From contig NZ_CP063813.1 of the NCBI RefSeq assembly GCF_015277815.1, forward strand, positions 62,001 to 126,000: a DNA stretch of 64,000 bases, written 5' to 3'. Of this stretch, positions 6,991-17,281 are shown piece by piece; positions within the stretch are counted from its first letter, which is position 1; every line of letters starts with the position of its first letter. Below the pieces are notes generated by a model. That model had not been told where the DNA came from, made no database searches, and worked only from the letters and a program-made list of their open reading frames with translations. The position numbers and the translations under genes were made by a program. The DNA is from Microbacterium atlanticum. Its GTDB lineage: Bacteria > Actinomycetota > Actinomycetes > Actinomycetales > Microbacteriaceae.

Positions 6991-8555
6991 GCGTCGGCGC
7001 CTTCCGTGGTGACGGGGTCGGGGCGGGCGGGGCCCGCAGCGGCGGGGTGGGGTGCGAGCGGCAGCGTGATCACCATCGTGAGGCCGCCGCCAGGGGTGTC
7101 CTCGACCGCGAGCGTGCCGCCCATGCCTTCGGTGAACCCCTTCGACAGCGCGAGGCCGAGGCCGAGGCCGACGGTGTTGTCGGTGTCGCCGAGCCGCTGG
7201 AAGGGGGTGAACATGTCGTCGCGCCGCTCGGGCGGGATGCCGGCGCCGCGGTCGGCGATGCGCATCTCGGCGGTCCGGCCGCGCCGGCTCGTGGACACCC
7301 GCACGCGGGAGCCGGGGGGTGAGTGGCGGGCCGCGTTGGCCAGCACGTTCACGAGCACCCGCTGCAGCAGCACCGGGTCGGCGTGGAGCGCCGGCAGCTC
7401 CGGGTCGAGGTCGAGGTCGAACCCGTCGGGCCCCGCGCCGAGCTCGTCGAGGGCGGCGAGCACGATCCCGGTGCTGTCCACCGGCGCCGGCGACACCGCG
7501 AGCACGCCCGCCTCGATGCGGCTGACGTCCAGGAGGTCGGTGACGAGCGTCGACAGCGTCGCGAGCGATTCGTCGGCCGTCGCGAGGAGCTCGGCGCGGT
7601 CGGCGTCCGACAGGTGCGGGCCCGCGGCGCGAAGACCGCCCACGGCGGCGACGGCGGCGGCGAGCGGTCGGCGCAGATCGTGGCTGACGGCCGACAGCAG
7701 GGCGCTGCGCACCTGGTCGGTCTCGGCGAGCGCGTCGGCCTCGCGCGCCGCCCGGGCGAGATCGGCGTGCTCGAGGGCCGCCGAGAGCTGCGCCCTCACC
7801 GCGTCGATGAGACGCCGCTGCGACGCGTCCAGCGCGTGACCGTGCAGCTCGAGCAGCGCCGGCGGTCCGCCGTTGCGCCGGCTCACCGTGACCGTGTCGA
7901 ACCGCTCGTCGCGCACCGGCTCCCCGTCGGTGGCGAGCACGCTGCCGTCGGCGTCGACGAGGCGGACGCCCGCGAGCCCGAGCGCTTCCCGGGTGCGGCT
8001 GATGAGGGCGAGCACGGCGGAGTCTCCCCGCAGCACGCTCCCGGCGACGGTGCCGAGCAGCTCCGCCTCGGCCTCGGCACGCCGTGCGGCCCGTGCCGCG
8101 CGCGCGGCGCGGTCGACGACGGCGCTCACGAGCACCGCGATGACGACGTACAGCACGAGGGCCCACACGTTCCGGGGATCGGCGACGGAGGCCGTGTAGT
8201 ACGGCTCGACGAAGAAGTAGTTGAGCGTCAGCGCCGACATCACCGCGGCGAAGACGGCGGGCCAGATGCCGCCGACGAGCGAGACCAGCACGACCAGCAG
8301 CTGGTACGCCAGCACATCGCTCGTGATCGTCTCGTCGCTGCGGATCGAGACCAGGAGCCACGTCAGCAGGGGGCCGCCCACGAGCGCCAGGCCGAACCCG
8401 AGCAGTCGGCGGCGCAGGCTGAGCACGCCGCCGGTCACGCGAGGCAGGGTGTGCCGGTCGGCCGGGGTGTCGCGCGCCAACCGGTCGGCCGGGGTGTCGC
8501 GCGCCTGCTCGACGCCCGGCCCCGCGCCGAGCCGCCGGTCATCGCCTTGCGCCAT
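6987..8555 (-). CDS. KdpD-like sensor histidine kinase lacking the N-terminal KdpD domain, 522 aa
   Basis: About four membrane helices (residues 48-150, DUF4118-like, with LNYFFVEPYY) precede a GAF-like region, a HisKA domain with His292 and an ATPase domain (NVLANAARHSP; GLGLGLALSKGF). Full KdpD proteins are near 850-900 aa and begin with a KdpD/Usp module that is absent here. At His+4, where most kinases of this class have Thr or Asn, the sequence SHDLRRPL has Arg296. Residues 19-36 contain a duplicated nine-residue stretch from a 27-bp tandem repeat (8454-8507). ATG 8555 is supported by TAGGGT (minus strand, 8562-8567) 6 bp upstream. It forms an operon with the response regulator. Confidence 0.9.
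   Translation of the reverse strand: MAQGDDRRLGAGPGVEQARDTPADRLARDTPADRHTLPRVTGGVLSLRRRLLGFGLALVGGPLLTWLLVSIRSDETITSDVLAYQLLVVLVSLVGGIWPAVFAAVMSALTLNYFFVEPYYTASVADPRNVWALVLYVVIAVLVSAVVDRAARAARAARRAEAEAELLGTVAGSVLRGDSAVLALISRTREALGLAGVRLVDADGSVLATDGEPVRDERFDTVTVSRRNGGPPALLELHGHALDASQRRLIDAVRAQLSAALEHADLARAAREADALAETDQVRSALLSAVSHDLRRPLAAAVAAVGGLRAAGPHLSDADRAELLATADESLATLSTLVTDLLDVSRIEAGVLAVSPAPVDSTGIVLAALDELGAGPDGFDLDLDPELPALHADPVLLQRVLVNVLANAARHSPPGSRVRVSTSRRGRTAEMRIADRGAGIPPERRDDMFTPFQRLGDTDNTVGLGLGLALSKGFTEGMGGTLAVEDTPGGGLTMVITLPLAPHPAAAGPARPDPVTTEGADA
8454..8507. repeat. 27-bp tandem duplication inside the sensor kinase gene
   Basis: Two nearly identical 27-bp units (8454-8480, 8481-8507) encode RDTPADRLA-like nonapeptides in the cytoplasmic N-terminus of the kinase. 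The unit is in frame, so it changes length without breaking the gene. Confidence 0.85.
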
Positions 8556-8686
8556 GCCGCCACCCTACGACCCGCCGCGGATGCCGCACCCGCTGTCCTC
8601 ACGGAATCCGAACGCCTCGCCGCGCACGCCATGCCGCATGAGCGAACCGGGAGGGAGCGGGCCGAGCGGGCGCCGGAGGGTGCCCC

Positions 8687-10428
<1,742 letters not shown>

Positions 10429-10485
10429 CTACGCGGGAAGCCTGAGCGCCGCGCCGCCCCGCCGGGGCGGCCGTGGTGGCTTCGG

Positions 10486-10880
10486 GTGTCACGAGGTGCG
10501 GCTTCGCGGGCGGGGTGGCGGCGTGTCGTGACACGTGAATGGCGCCGGGCCGGGCTCGGGTGTCACGAAGTGCGGCTTCGCCTGAGGGTTGCGGCGTGTC
10601 GTGACACGTGAACGACGCCGGGCCGGGTTCGGGTGTCACGAAGTGCGGCTTCGCCTGAGGGTTGCGGCGTGTCGTGACACGTGAATGGCGGATGCCTCGC
10701 CCGGGCGGCGTCGCCGGGCTCGGGTGTCACGAAGTGCGGGTTCGCGGGCGGGGTGGCGGCGTGTCGTGACACGTGAATGGCGCCGGGCCGGGCTCGGGTG
10801 TCACGAAGTGCGGGTTCGCGGGCGGGGTGGCGGCGTGTCGTGACACCTGAACCACGCCGGGGCCACCCCGGGCGTCACGA
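10486..10880. repeat. Array of five and a half palindromic repeats, about 74 bp each
   Basis: Each unit begins GTGTCACGA (10486, 10560, 10633, 10724, 10798, with a degenerate sixth at 10872) and ends with the inverted TCGTGACAC about 40 bp later, so every unit can fold on itself. Spacing is 74, 73, 91, 74 and 74 bp; the odd unit carries a GGATGCC-containing insert. Interior sequence is G-rich and conserved. The array fills the spacer between the APC transporter stop and the sufS promoter. Confidence 0.9.
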
Positions 10881-12929
10881 GGGGCGAGTCTCGGACGCGG
10901 CGCCCCGGCCGGCGCGATCGTCGCCGGGGAGCGAGCGCGAACGGCGCCCGTAGATGAGCTCGGACGAGTCCAGCAGCCACGGCACCAGCGTGATCGAGAC
11001 GCCGTGCACGAGCATCAGCTGCTGCGCGATGCGGCGTGCGCGCCGGTTGTGCAGCAGCGCCTCCCACCAGTGCCCCACGATGTACTGCGGCAGGTACACG
11101 GTCACCACGGCCGGCCCGTGCTGCTCGCGATACCTCTTGACGAACTCGGCGATGGGGCTGGCGTAGGTGCGGTACGGCGACTCGATGATCTTCAGCGGTA
11201 TCGGCATCCGGTGCTCCCGCCACTCCCGCTCCAGCGCTGCAGCGTCCTCGTCGGTCACCGAGACGTGCACGGCGAAGGTCTTGTCGTGCTGCGCGGCCAG
11301 GGCGTAGTCGACGGCCTTCACGACCGGCTTCTGCAGCTTGTTCACGAGGATCAGCGCCACGTCGCCGGACGATCCGAAGTGGATGCGGTCGTCCATCGCG
11401 ATCTCATGCTCGACGTCGCGGTAGTAGCGGTGCACGCCGATCATCAGCAGCGACAGCACGGGGATGGCGAGGAAGACCAGCCACGCGCCGTGCGTGAACT
11501 TCGTGATCGTCACGATGAGCAGGACGGATGCCGTCATCACGGCGCCCACCGAGTTGATGACGAGCCCCTTGCGATGGCTGAGCAGCTCGCCTGGCACCGC
11601 CTTCCCGCGGCGCTCGGCGTCCGGCAGCTCGCGGATGCGGCGGAGCCCGCGCCCCCAGTGCCGGATCATGCCGATCTGGCCGAAGGTGAACGAGGTGAAG
11701 ACGCCGATGATGTAGAGCTGGATCAGGTTGGTGAGGTTCGCCTGGTAGACCACGAGCACCCCGATCGCCGCCAGGCCGAGGATGATCATGCCGTTCGAGT
11801 AGACGAGCCGGTCGCCGCGGGTGTTCAGCGCCTTGGGCGCGTAGCCGTCGCGGGCGAGCACCGAGCCCAGCAGCGGGAATCCGTTGAACGCGGTGTTGGC
11901 CGCCAGCAGCAGCACGACCGCGGTCGCTCCCTGGATCACGAAGAACGGGATCGAGTTCATGCCGAACACGGCCGACGACACCTGGGCCATCAGGCTCGGC
12001 TGCGGGTTGTCCGCGCAGTCGAAGCCGACGAGGTCGCAGGGGTTCTCGGCGTAGTGGACGCCCGAGATGAGGGCCAGGGCGGTGAGCCCCGTGAACAGCA
12101 GGATGGCGATGCCGCCCATGAGCGCGAGCGTGGTCTGGGCGTTGCGCACCTTGGGCTGACGGAACGCCGGCACGCCGTTGGAGACGGCCTCCACGCCGGT
12201 CAGCGCCGAGCAGCCGCTCGAGAACGCCCGCAGCACGAGGAGGATGACGGCCGCCTGCGTGACGCTCTCTGCCTGCACGGCGTACGGGGCGCTGGAGGCG
12301 ACCGGGGCGTCGCCGGTGAAGGTCTGGACGAGACCCACGACGATCATGACCGCGACCGAGCCGATGAACACGTACGTCGGGATCGCGAACGCCGTGGACG
12401 CCTCGCGGACGCCGCGCAGGTTGACGAGCACGATGAGGATGACGAAGCCGACGGCCAGCTCCACCCGGAAGGGGTCGAGGCCGGGAAGCGCCGAGATGAT
12501 GTTGTCGACGCCGGAGGCGACCGAGACCGACACCGTGAGGACGTAGTCGACCAGGAGCGCGGCCGCCACGATGACCCCGGGCACCTCCCCGAGGTTGGTG
12601 CGCGCGACCTCGTAGTCGCCGCCGCCGGAGGGGTACGCGCGGATGAGCTGCCGGTAGCTCGCGACGACGACGACCAGCAGCAGCACGACCGCCGCGGCGA
12701 TCCACGGCGCGAAGGCGAGGAACGCCAGCCCGCCGGTGAGGAGGATGAGCAGCAGCTCCTGCGGCGCGTAGGCCACCGACGACAGGGCGTCGGAGGCGAA
12801 GATGGGCAGCGCCCGCTTCTTGGGCAGCAGGTGCTCCTCGGAGTCGGTCGAGGCCAGCGGGTCGCCCAGGATCAGGCGCTTCGCCATCGGCTGATCGTCG
12901 ACCGCAGGCGCCTTGAGTTCGTTCGTCAC
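10875..12929 (-). CDS. KimA-like APC-superfamily transporter, 684 aa
   Basis: A 12-helix APC-fold permease with a soluble C-terminal domain of about 150-200 residues after the last helix. The N-terminal FASDALSSVAYAPQELL and GGGDYEVARTNLG are typical of the branch that includes KimA, a potassium importer. Many such proteins are annotated only as amino acid permease. Potassium as substrate is an inference. The GTG 12929 start has TAGCTT (minus strand, 12938-12943) 8 bp upstream. Its last codons overlap the degenerate sixth unit of the repeat array. Confidence 0.85.
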   Translation of the reverse strand: MTNELKAPAVDDQPMAKRLILGDPLASTDSEEHLLPKKRALPIFASDALSSVAYAPQELLLILLTGGLAFLAFAPWIAAAVVLLLVVVVASYRQLIRAYPSGGGDYEVARTNLGEVPGVIVAAALLVDYVLTVSVSVASGVDNIISALPGLDPFRVELAVGFVILIVLVNLRGVREASTAFAIPTYVFIGSVAVMIVVGLVQTFTGDAPVASSAPYAVQAESVTQAAVILLVLRAFSSGCSALTGVEAVSNGVPAFRQPKVRNAQTTLALMGGIAILLFTGLTALALISGVHYAENPCDLVGFDCADNPQPSLMAQVSSAVFGMNSIPFFVIQGATAVVLLLAANTAFNGFPLLGSVLARDGYAPKALNTRGDRLVYSNGMIILGLAAIGVLVVYQANLTNLIQLYIIGVFTSFTFGQIGMIRHWGRGLRRIRELPDAERRGKAVPGELLSHRKGLVINSVGAVMTASVLLIVTITKFTHGAWLVFLAIPVLSLLMIGVHRYYRDVEHEIAMDDRIHFGSSGDVALILVNKLQKPVVKAVDYALAAQHDKTFAVHVSVTDEDAAALEREWREHRMPIPLKIIESPYRTYASPIAEFVKRYREQHGPAVVTVYLPQYIVGHWWEALLHNRRARRIAQQLMLVHGVSITLVPWLLDSSELIYGRRSRSLPGDDRAGRGAASETRPS

Positions 12930-13048
12930 AGCCCGAGAAGCTACGCCTTCGTGCTCGGCCGGCCGCGGTTCCTCACGGAATCCATACGCGCCGGCGTCGC
13001 AGCGCGCATCGGGTCGGCGCCGACGACGCGCTCTGCAAGACTCGTGCC

Positions 13049-14149
13049 GTGGGCGAGCAGATCCGTCTCGGCGTGCTCGCGATCACCCTCGGCGTGGTCG
13101 TGGGCGTGCTGCTCTTCGTCCCGTTCGTCGCCCTCAGCTACCGGCGACGGGGCGGGTTCGGCTTCGGGCGATTCGTGCTGTGGGGAGCCGCGCTGGTCTA
13201 CGTCATGGCGATCTGGACGTACACGCTCCTGCCGCTGCCCGATCCCGCCACGCTCAGCTGCGCCGGGGTGAACACCGATGCGACCGCGATCGTCGACGTC
13301 ATCCGCGGGGCGTTCCGCCGTCGGGGCAGCGCCGCCGCCACGGATCCTGCGATGCAGCAGCTGCTGCTGAACGTGCTGCTGTTCGTGCCACTCGGGTTCT
13401 TCCTCCGCGTGCTCGGCGACCGGGGCGTCGTCGCGGCGCTCGTCGCCGGATTCGGGCTCTCCGCCTTCGTCGAGCTGACCCAGCTCACCGGCGTGTGGAC
13501 GCTGTACCCTTGCGCCTACCGCGTGTTCGATGTCGACGACCTCCTCACCAACACCCTCGGTGCGGTGCTCGGCTCGCTCCTGGCGCTCGCGGTGCCCCGC
13601 CGGCTCCGGGGCTCGCCGCGCCTGCCGGACGCCGACGAGCCGCAACCGGTCACCCGCAGCCGGCGGCTGCTGGGCATGGCGAGCGATGTGATCGCCGCAT
13701 GGGTGGTGGGCGTCTCGGCCGTTGTCGCGGTGCAGCTCGCTCTGTCGCTGCTGGATGCCGAGTCCGCCGTGCGCGACGGATCGGCGGCGCGGGTGGTCGG
13801 CAGCGGCGTGCCGATCCTGCTGTGGCTCGTGGTGACGCTCGTCACCGGCGCGACCGTCGGCGATCACGCGGTGCAGCTGCGCTTCACGGGCGGTGAGCTG
13901 CCGATCGGCCTCGCCCGCACGCTGCGCTTCGCGGGAGGCATCGGCGGCTACCTCGTGCTCGGAGCGCTTCCGGGCGCGTGGGGGCTTGTGACGGCGGTGT
14001 TCGTCGTCGGGTCCCTGCTGCTCGTGTTCGGCACCGGCGATCGCCGCGGCTTGCCGGGCCTCGTGTCGGGTCAGCGGCTCGTCGATGCGAGGGAGCGTCA
14101 GGAGCCGTATGCCGCCCCCTCCGGTCGGCCTCAACCACCCGGCCGCTGA
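13049..14149 (+). CDS. VanZ-like/RDD-like two-domain membrane protein, 366 aa
   Basis: The first half has VanZ-family features: TYTLLPLPDP, LLLNVLLFVPLGFFLR, ELTQ, and FDVDDLLTNTLGAVLGSL. The second half (about 210-345) resembles an RDD domain, with three hydrophobic segments and VGDHAVQLRF. VanZ-like proteins are linked to glycopeptide resistance and envelope functions but are biochemically unclear. GTG 13049 is 6 bp after a weak AAGACT box. It is convergent with the M20 hydrolase gene. Confidence 0.82.
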   Translation: MGEQIRLGVLAITLGVVVGVLLFVPFVALSYRRRGGFGFGRFVLWGAALVYVMAIWTYTLLPLPDPATLSCAGVNTDATAIVDVIRGAFRRRGSAAATDPAMQQLLLNVLLFVPLGFFLRVLGDRGVVAALVAGFGLSAFVELTQLTGVWTLYPCAYRVFDVDDLLTNTLGAVLGSLLALAVPRRLRGSPRLPDADEPQPVTRSRRLLGMASDVIAAWVVGVSAVVAVQLALSLLDAESAVRDGSAARVVGSGVPILLWLVVTLVTGATVGDHAVQLRFTGGELPIGLARTLRFAGGIGGYLVLGALPGAWGLVTAVFVVGSLLLVFGTGDRRGLPGLVSGQRLVDARERQEPYAAPSGRPQPPGR

Positions 14150-14223
14150 ACCCGGCCCCCGAACCCGGCGACCGAAGCCGGCGTCCCTGCGGCAGAGCCG
14201 CGGTGGGAGCGCGCCGCGAGGGA

Positions 14224-14248
14224 CGGATGCCGCGGGTCGCGGCATCCG
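14224..14248. terminator. GGATGCC hairpin between convergent genes
   Basis: An 11-bp stem (CGGATGCCGCG/CGCGGCATCCG) with a 3-nt GGT loop lies between the VanZ-RDD and M20 stops. There is no T-run. The position suits a bidirectional terminator. Confidence 0.6.
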
Positions 14249-14249
14249 C

Positions 14250-15479
14250 TCACCGATCCGTGGTCGACTCCAAGAACTCGCGCGCGGCGACGACCAGCGC
14301 CTCGACGCCGCGGCTCAGCGTCGGCTGCAGCACCGGCGCGAAGAACGGCGAGTGATTGGTGGGGATGTCGCGCTCGATCGTGCCGGCTGCCTGCGCCGCG
14401 GCGAACGCGGCCGGGTCGACGCCGCCCCAGAACCAGAACACCAGCGGCACGCCCGCCTCGCGCGCGAACCACGAGACGTCCTCGCTGCCGGTGAACATGC
14501 CCGGGTCGATGACCGTGCCCTCGCCGAAGGCGGCGTCGAATGCCAGCACCAGACGAGCCGTCGCGTGCACGTCGTTGATCGTCGGCGGCAGTGAGTGGTC
14601 GACGACGATCGTGGGCGGCTGCTCGGCACCGGAGGCCTGCGCCTCGGCGCGCACGACGCGCTCGACCTTCTCGAGCACGCGCTCGCGGGCCTCGTCGTCG
14701 GGGTAGCGCAGGCTCAGCTCGAGCCTCGCCTCGGCGGGGATGATGTTGTTCTTGAGGCCGGCGTGGATGGATCCCACCGTCACGACGGCGACGTCGCGCG
14801 GATCGACCTCGCGCGACACGATCGTCTGCAGGCGCATCACGGTGGCGGCCGCCATGACGACGGGGTCGATGGTCGAATGGGGGCGTGAGCCGTGGCCGCC
14901 GCGCCCGAGGAGCGTCACGGTGAGTCCGTCGGAGGCGGCCATCTGGGTGCCGCTGCGCACGCCGATCGTGCCCGCCGGCAGCGGCGTGACGTGCTGGCCG
15001 AGTACGATGTCGGGCCGGGGGAAGCGGTCCAGCACGCCGTCGGCGATCATCGCCTGCGAGCCGGCGCCGTACTCCTCGGCCGGCTGGAAGACCGCGACGA
15101 TCGTCCCCGACCACTCGTCCTTCGTAGCGACCAGGCGCTCCAAGGCCCCGATGAGCGCGGTCACGTGCATGTCGTGGCCGCACGCGTGCATCACCGGCAC
15201 GTCGTTGCCCGCCGGGTCGGTGCCGCGTGCCGTGCTGGCGTAGTCGAGGCCGGTCTGCTCGGGGACCGGGAGGGCGTCCATGTCGGCACGCAGCCACACG
15301 ACCGGGCCGTCGCCGTTGCGGATCACACCGGCGACGCCGGTCTTGCCGATGCCCTCCTCGAACTCGATCCCGAGGTCGGCGAGGTGCCGCGTGACGACTC
15401 CCGCCGTGCGCGTCTCCTGGAACGACAGTTCCGGATGCCGGTGCAGATCGATGTAGAGCGCTTCGAGGTCGACGGTCAT
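14250..15479 (-). CDS. M20 (peptidase D) family amidohydrolase, 409 aa
   Basis: Zinc-type amidohydrolase of the hippurate/N-acyl-amino-acid hydrolase group. Motifs include DLHRHPELSFQE at the N-terminus, WLRADMDALPV, HACGHDMHVTALIGA and FQPAEEYGAGSQAM (metal ligands), and GRGGHGSRPHSTIDPV in the dimerisation domain. The exact substrate cannot be told from sequence. ATG 15479 has TAGGCT (minus strand, 15487-15492) 7 bp upstream, a leaderless pattern. Confidence 0.93.
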   Translation of the reverse strand: MTVDLEALYIDLHRHPELSFQETRTAGVVTRHLADLGIEFEEGIGKTGVAGVIRNGDGPVVWLRADMDALPVPEQTGLDYASTARGTDPAGNDVPVMHACGHDMHVTALIGALERLVATKDEWSGTIVAVFQPAEEYGAGSQAMIADGVLDRFPRPDIVLGQHVTPLPAGTIGVRSGTQMAASDGLTVTLLGRGGHGSRPHSTIDPVVMAAATVMRLQTIVSREVDPRDVAVVTVGSIHAGLKNNIIPAEARLELSLRYPDDEARERVLEKVERVVRAEAQASGAEQPPTIVVDHSLPPTINDVHATARLVLAFDAAFGEGTVIDPGMFTGSEDVSWFAREAGVPLVFWFWGGVDPAAFAAAQAAGTIERDIPTNHSPFFAPVLQPTLSRGVEALVVAAREFLESTTDR

Positions 15480-15570
15480 GCGGACGAGCCTATCCGGACG
15501 CTTCCCGGCAGGTCGCGCGCGGGGGCGGGAGCGCGAGGCTCGGGTGCGGGGCGAGGCGGTGGCGTCCGTG

Positions 15571-16065
15571 TCACCAGTCGCGCGAGTCGCCGGAGTTGTG
15601 CCTGCCGAAGGCGCCGATGCCGGGCACCCCGGGGCGGTGGTGCGCCCTGCCGGCGTCGACCGGGGCCGTCTCGTGACCGGCGAGCTCGTGGATCCACGGC
15701 GGGTGCTGGTCGATCGCGACCGAGCCCGCGCCGGTGGTGAAGTACGCCACGACGGGCGGGCTCGTCACGAATCCGGCGGCGAGCACCGCGCTGTCGGGGA
15801 TGCCCACCAGCACGCTGCGCGCCAGCAGGCCGCGCATGAGTGCGGCGAAGGCGTCGGGATCGACGGATGCCTCCTCCGCCGGCGGCACGGGCAGCTCCGC
15901 GCTCAGCTGGCCGACGATGTCCGCGCGCTGGGCCGGAGACAGCCGCGAGAAGGCGGCGGCGTACGCCTTGTCGGCGACGCTCGACGGCACGGTGCCCAGC
16001 ACATAGGCGTAGCGGGCGAGCTGCTCGTCCGCCGTGATCGCGCGCTGCACGTGCCGTCTTCTCAC
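15571..16065 (-). CDS. Hypothetical protein, 164 aa
   Basis: The GTG at 16065 is chosen because GGAGGAG lies just upstream; an in-frame start at 16161 would add 32 residues of arginine-rich, non-conserved character. The protein is alanine-rich and helical, with SRLSPAQRADIVGQL near residue 50, a hydrophobic stretch VLVGIPDSAVLAAGFV, and a hydrophilic His/Gly-rich tail ending in RHNSGDSRDW. I recognise no family. No clear signal peptide or membrane anchor is seen. Confidence 0.7.
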   Translation of the reverse strand: MRRRHVQRAITADEQLARYAYVLGTVPSSVADKAYAAAFSRLSPAQRADIVGQLSAELPVPPAEEASVDPDAFAALMRGLLARSVLVGIPDSAVLAAGFVTSPPVVAYFTTGAGSVAIDQHPPWIHELAGHETAPVDAGRAHHRPGVPGIGAFGRHNSGDSRDW

Positions 16066-16157
16066 CGCTCCTCCGTCCCGGTGCGCGCCAGAGTACGCTC
16101 GCCGCGGCGCCGCGTCGATGGTGAGAAGCTGATGAGTTTCCGCGAGAACAGGTGACC

Positions 16158-17180
16158 TCACGACGGCAGGCGTGCCGTCGACCCCCGCACGATCAGCTCG
16201 TAGGGCAGCTCGCCCGGCCGATGCGTCGTGGCCGCGGCATCCGTCCTGCGTTCCAGTGCCTCCAGGATCGCGTCGGCGGCGCGCTCACCCTGGCCGAGGG
16301 GGAACTGGTCGACGGTGGTCAGACGGAAGAACTCGCCCAGCTCGTGGCCGTCGATCCCGATGACCGAGAGGTCCTCGGGCACGCGGTAGCCGAGATCGCG
16401 CGCGGCCAGGAGCGCGCCGATCGCCATCTCGTCGGAGGCCGCGAAGATCGCGGTCGGGCGCCCGCCGGGCTGACCCAGCAGCTGCTTCGCGGCGCGGAAG
16501 CCGCCCTCGATCGTGAAGTCCGCCGGCTCGTACAGCGACGGCTTCACCGGGATCCCGGCGTCCGCCAGCGCCTGCTCGAAGCCCTGCCGGCGCTGCGTGG
16601 GGATGTGGAAGTCGACGTCGAACTCGGGGCTCGCGCCGATGTGCGCGATCTCGCGGTGGCCGAGCGCGAGCAGGTGCTCGGTCGCCAGGCGGGCGACGGC
16701 GACGTCGTCGACGGTGAGGGTCGTGAGCAGCGGGTTGGGTCCGCCGATCGCGATGACGGGAAGGTCGAGTTCGACGAGGCGCTCGCTCTCCTCCTGGCCG
16801 AGCTCGAGCGAGATCGCGATCACCCCGTCGACCCGCTGACGGCGCAGGAAGGTGTCGAAGATGTCGTGGCGCTCGCGGCGGTCGGCCGTGAGGCTGTAGA
16901 GCGTGATGTCGTAGCCGCGTCGCATGAGGGCCGACGCGATGCCGCTGAGCACCGTGGAGAAGAACCAGCGGTCGAGGAACGGGACGAGGACGCCGATGTT
17001 GCGCGTGCGGCCGGAGGCGAGGCTCGATGCCGAGGCCGAGACCACGTAGCCGAGGCTCTTCGCGGCCGCCTCCACCTTGGCCTTGGCGGCCGGAGAGACG
17101 TGGCCGCGCCCGCTGAGCGCGCGCGAGACCGTCGCCGTCGACACGCCCGCGGCGCGGGCGACCTCGTCGATGCTGACCAC
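16158..17180 (-). CDS. LacI-family sugar regulator, 340 aa
   Basis: N-terminal LacI HTH (MVSIDEVARAAGVSTATVSRALSGRG) with hinge helix (SASSLASGRT), followed by a periplasmic-binding-like effector domain. GTG 17180 has AAGGAGG 6 bp upstream. It lies downstream of the alpha-glucosidase on the same strand, separated by a strong terminator, so it probably has its own promoter. The LacI-type operator in the glucosidase promoter (18978-18991) is its likely target. The effector is expected to be an alpha-glucoside, by inference. Confidence 0.93.
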   Translation of the reverse strand: MVSIDEVARAAGVSTATVSRALSGRGHVSPAAKAKVEAAAKSLGYVVSASASSLASGRTRNIGVLVPFLDRWFFSTVLSGIASALMRRGYDITLYSLTADRRERHDIFDTFLRRQRVDGVIAISLELGQEESERLVELDLPVIAIGGPNPLLTTLTVDDVAVARLATEHLLALGHREIAHIGASPEFDVDFHIPTQRRQGFEQALADAGIPVKPSLYEPADFTIEGGFRAAKQLLGQPGGRPTAIFAASDEMAIGALLAARDLGYRVPEDLSVIGIDGHELGEFFRLTTVDQFPLGQGERAADAILEALERRTDAAATTHRPGELPYELIVRGSTARLPS

Positions 17181-17245
17181 GTCGTCCTCCTTGCTCCCGG
17201 TCGCGGGGTCCCACCCGCGCCGGCCTTCGATCCGCCGCGCCGGCC

Positions 17246-17273
17246 GTCAGGCGGCAGGCTTTCGCCGCCTGAC
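17246..17273 (-). terminator. Terminator hairpin after the alpha-glucosidase gene
   Basis: A perfect 10-bp stem GTCAGGCGGC/GCCGCCTGAC with an 8-nt loop lies just past the glucosidase stop and before the LacI gene. Confidence 0.75.
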
Positions 17274-17281
17274 GCGCAGGC

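Noticed and set aside
6310..8555. Complete kdp potassium-pump locus
   Set aside because: Only the regulator pair is present. The neighbours are terC and sufU, not kdpFABC.
10486..10880. Possible CRISPR array
   Set aside because: Units are about 74 bp with conserved interior sequence rather than short repeats with unique spacers, and no cas genes are nearby.
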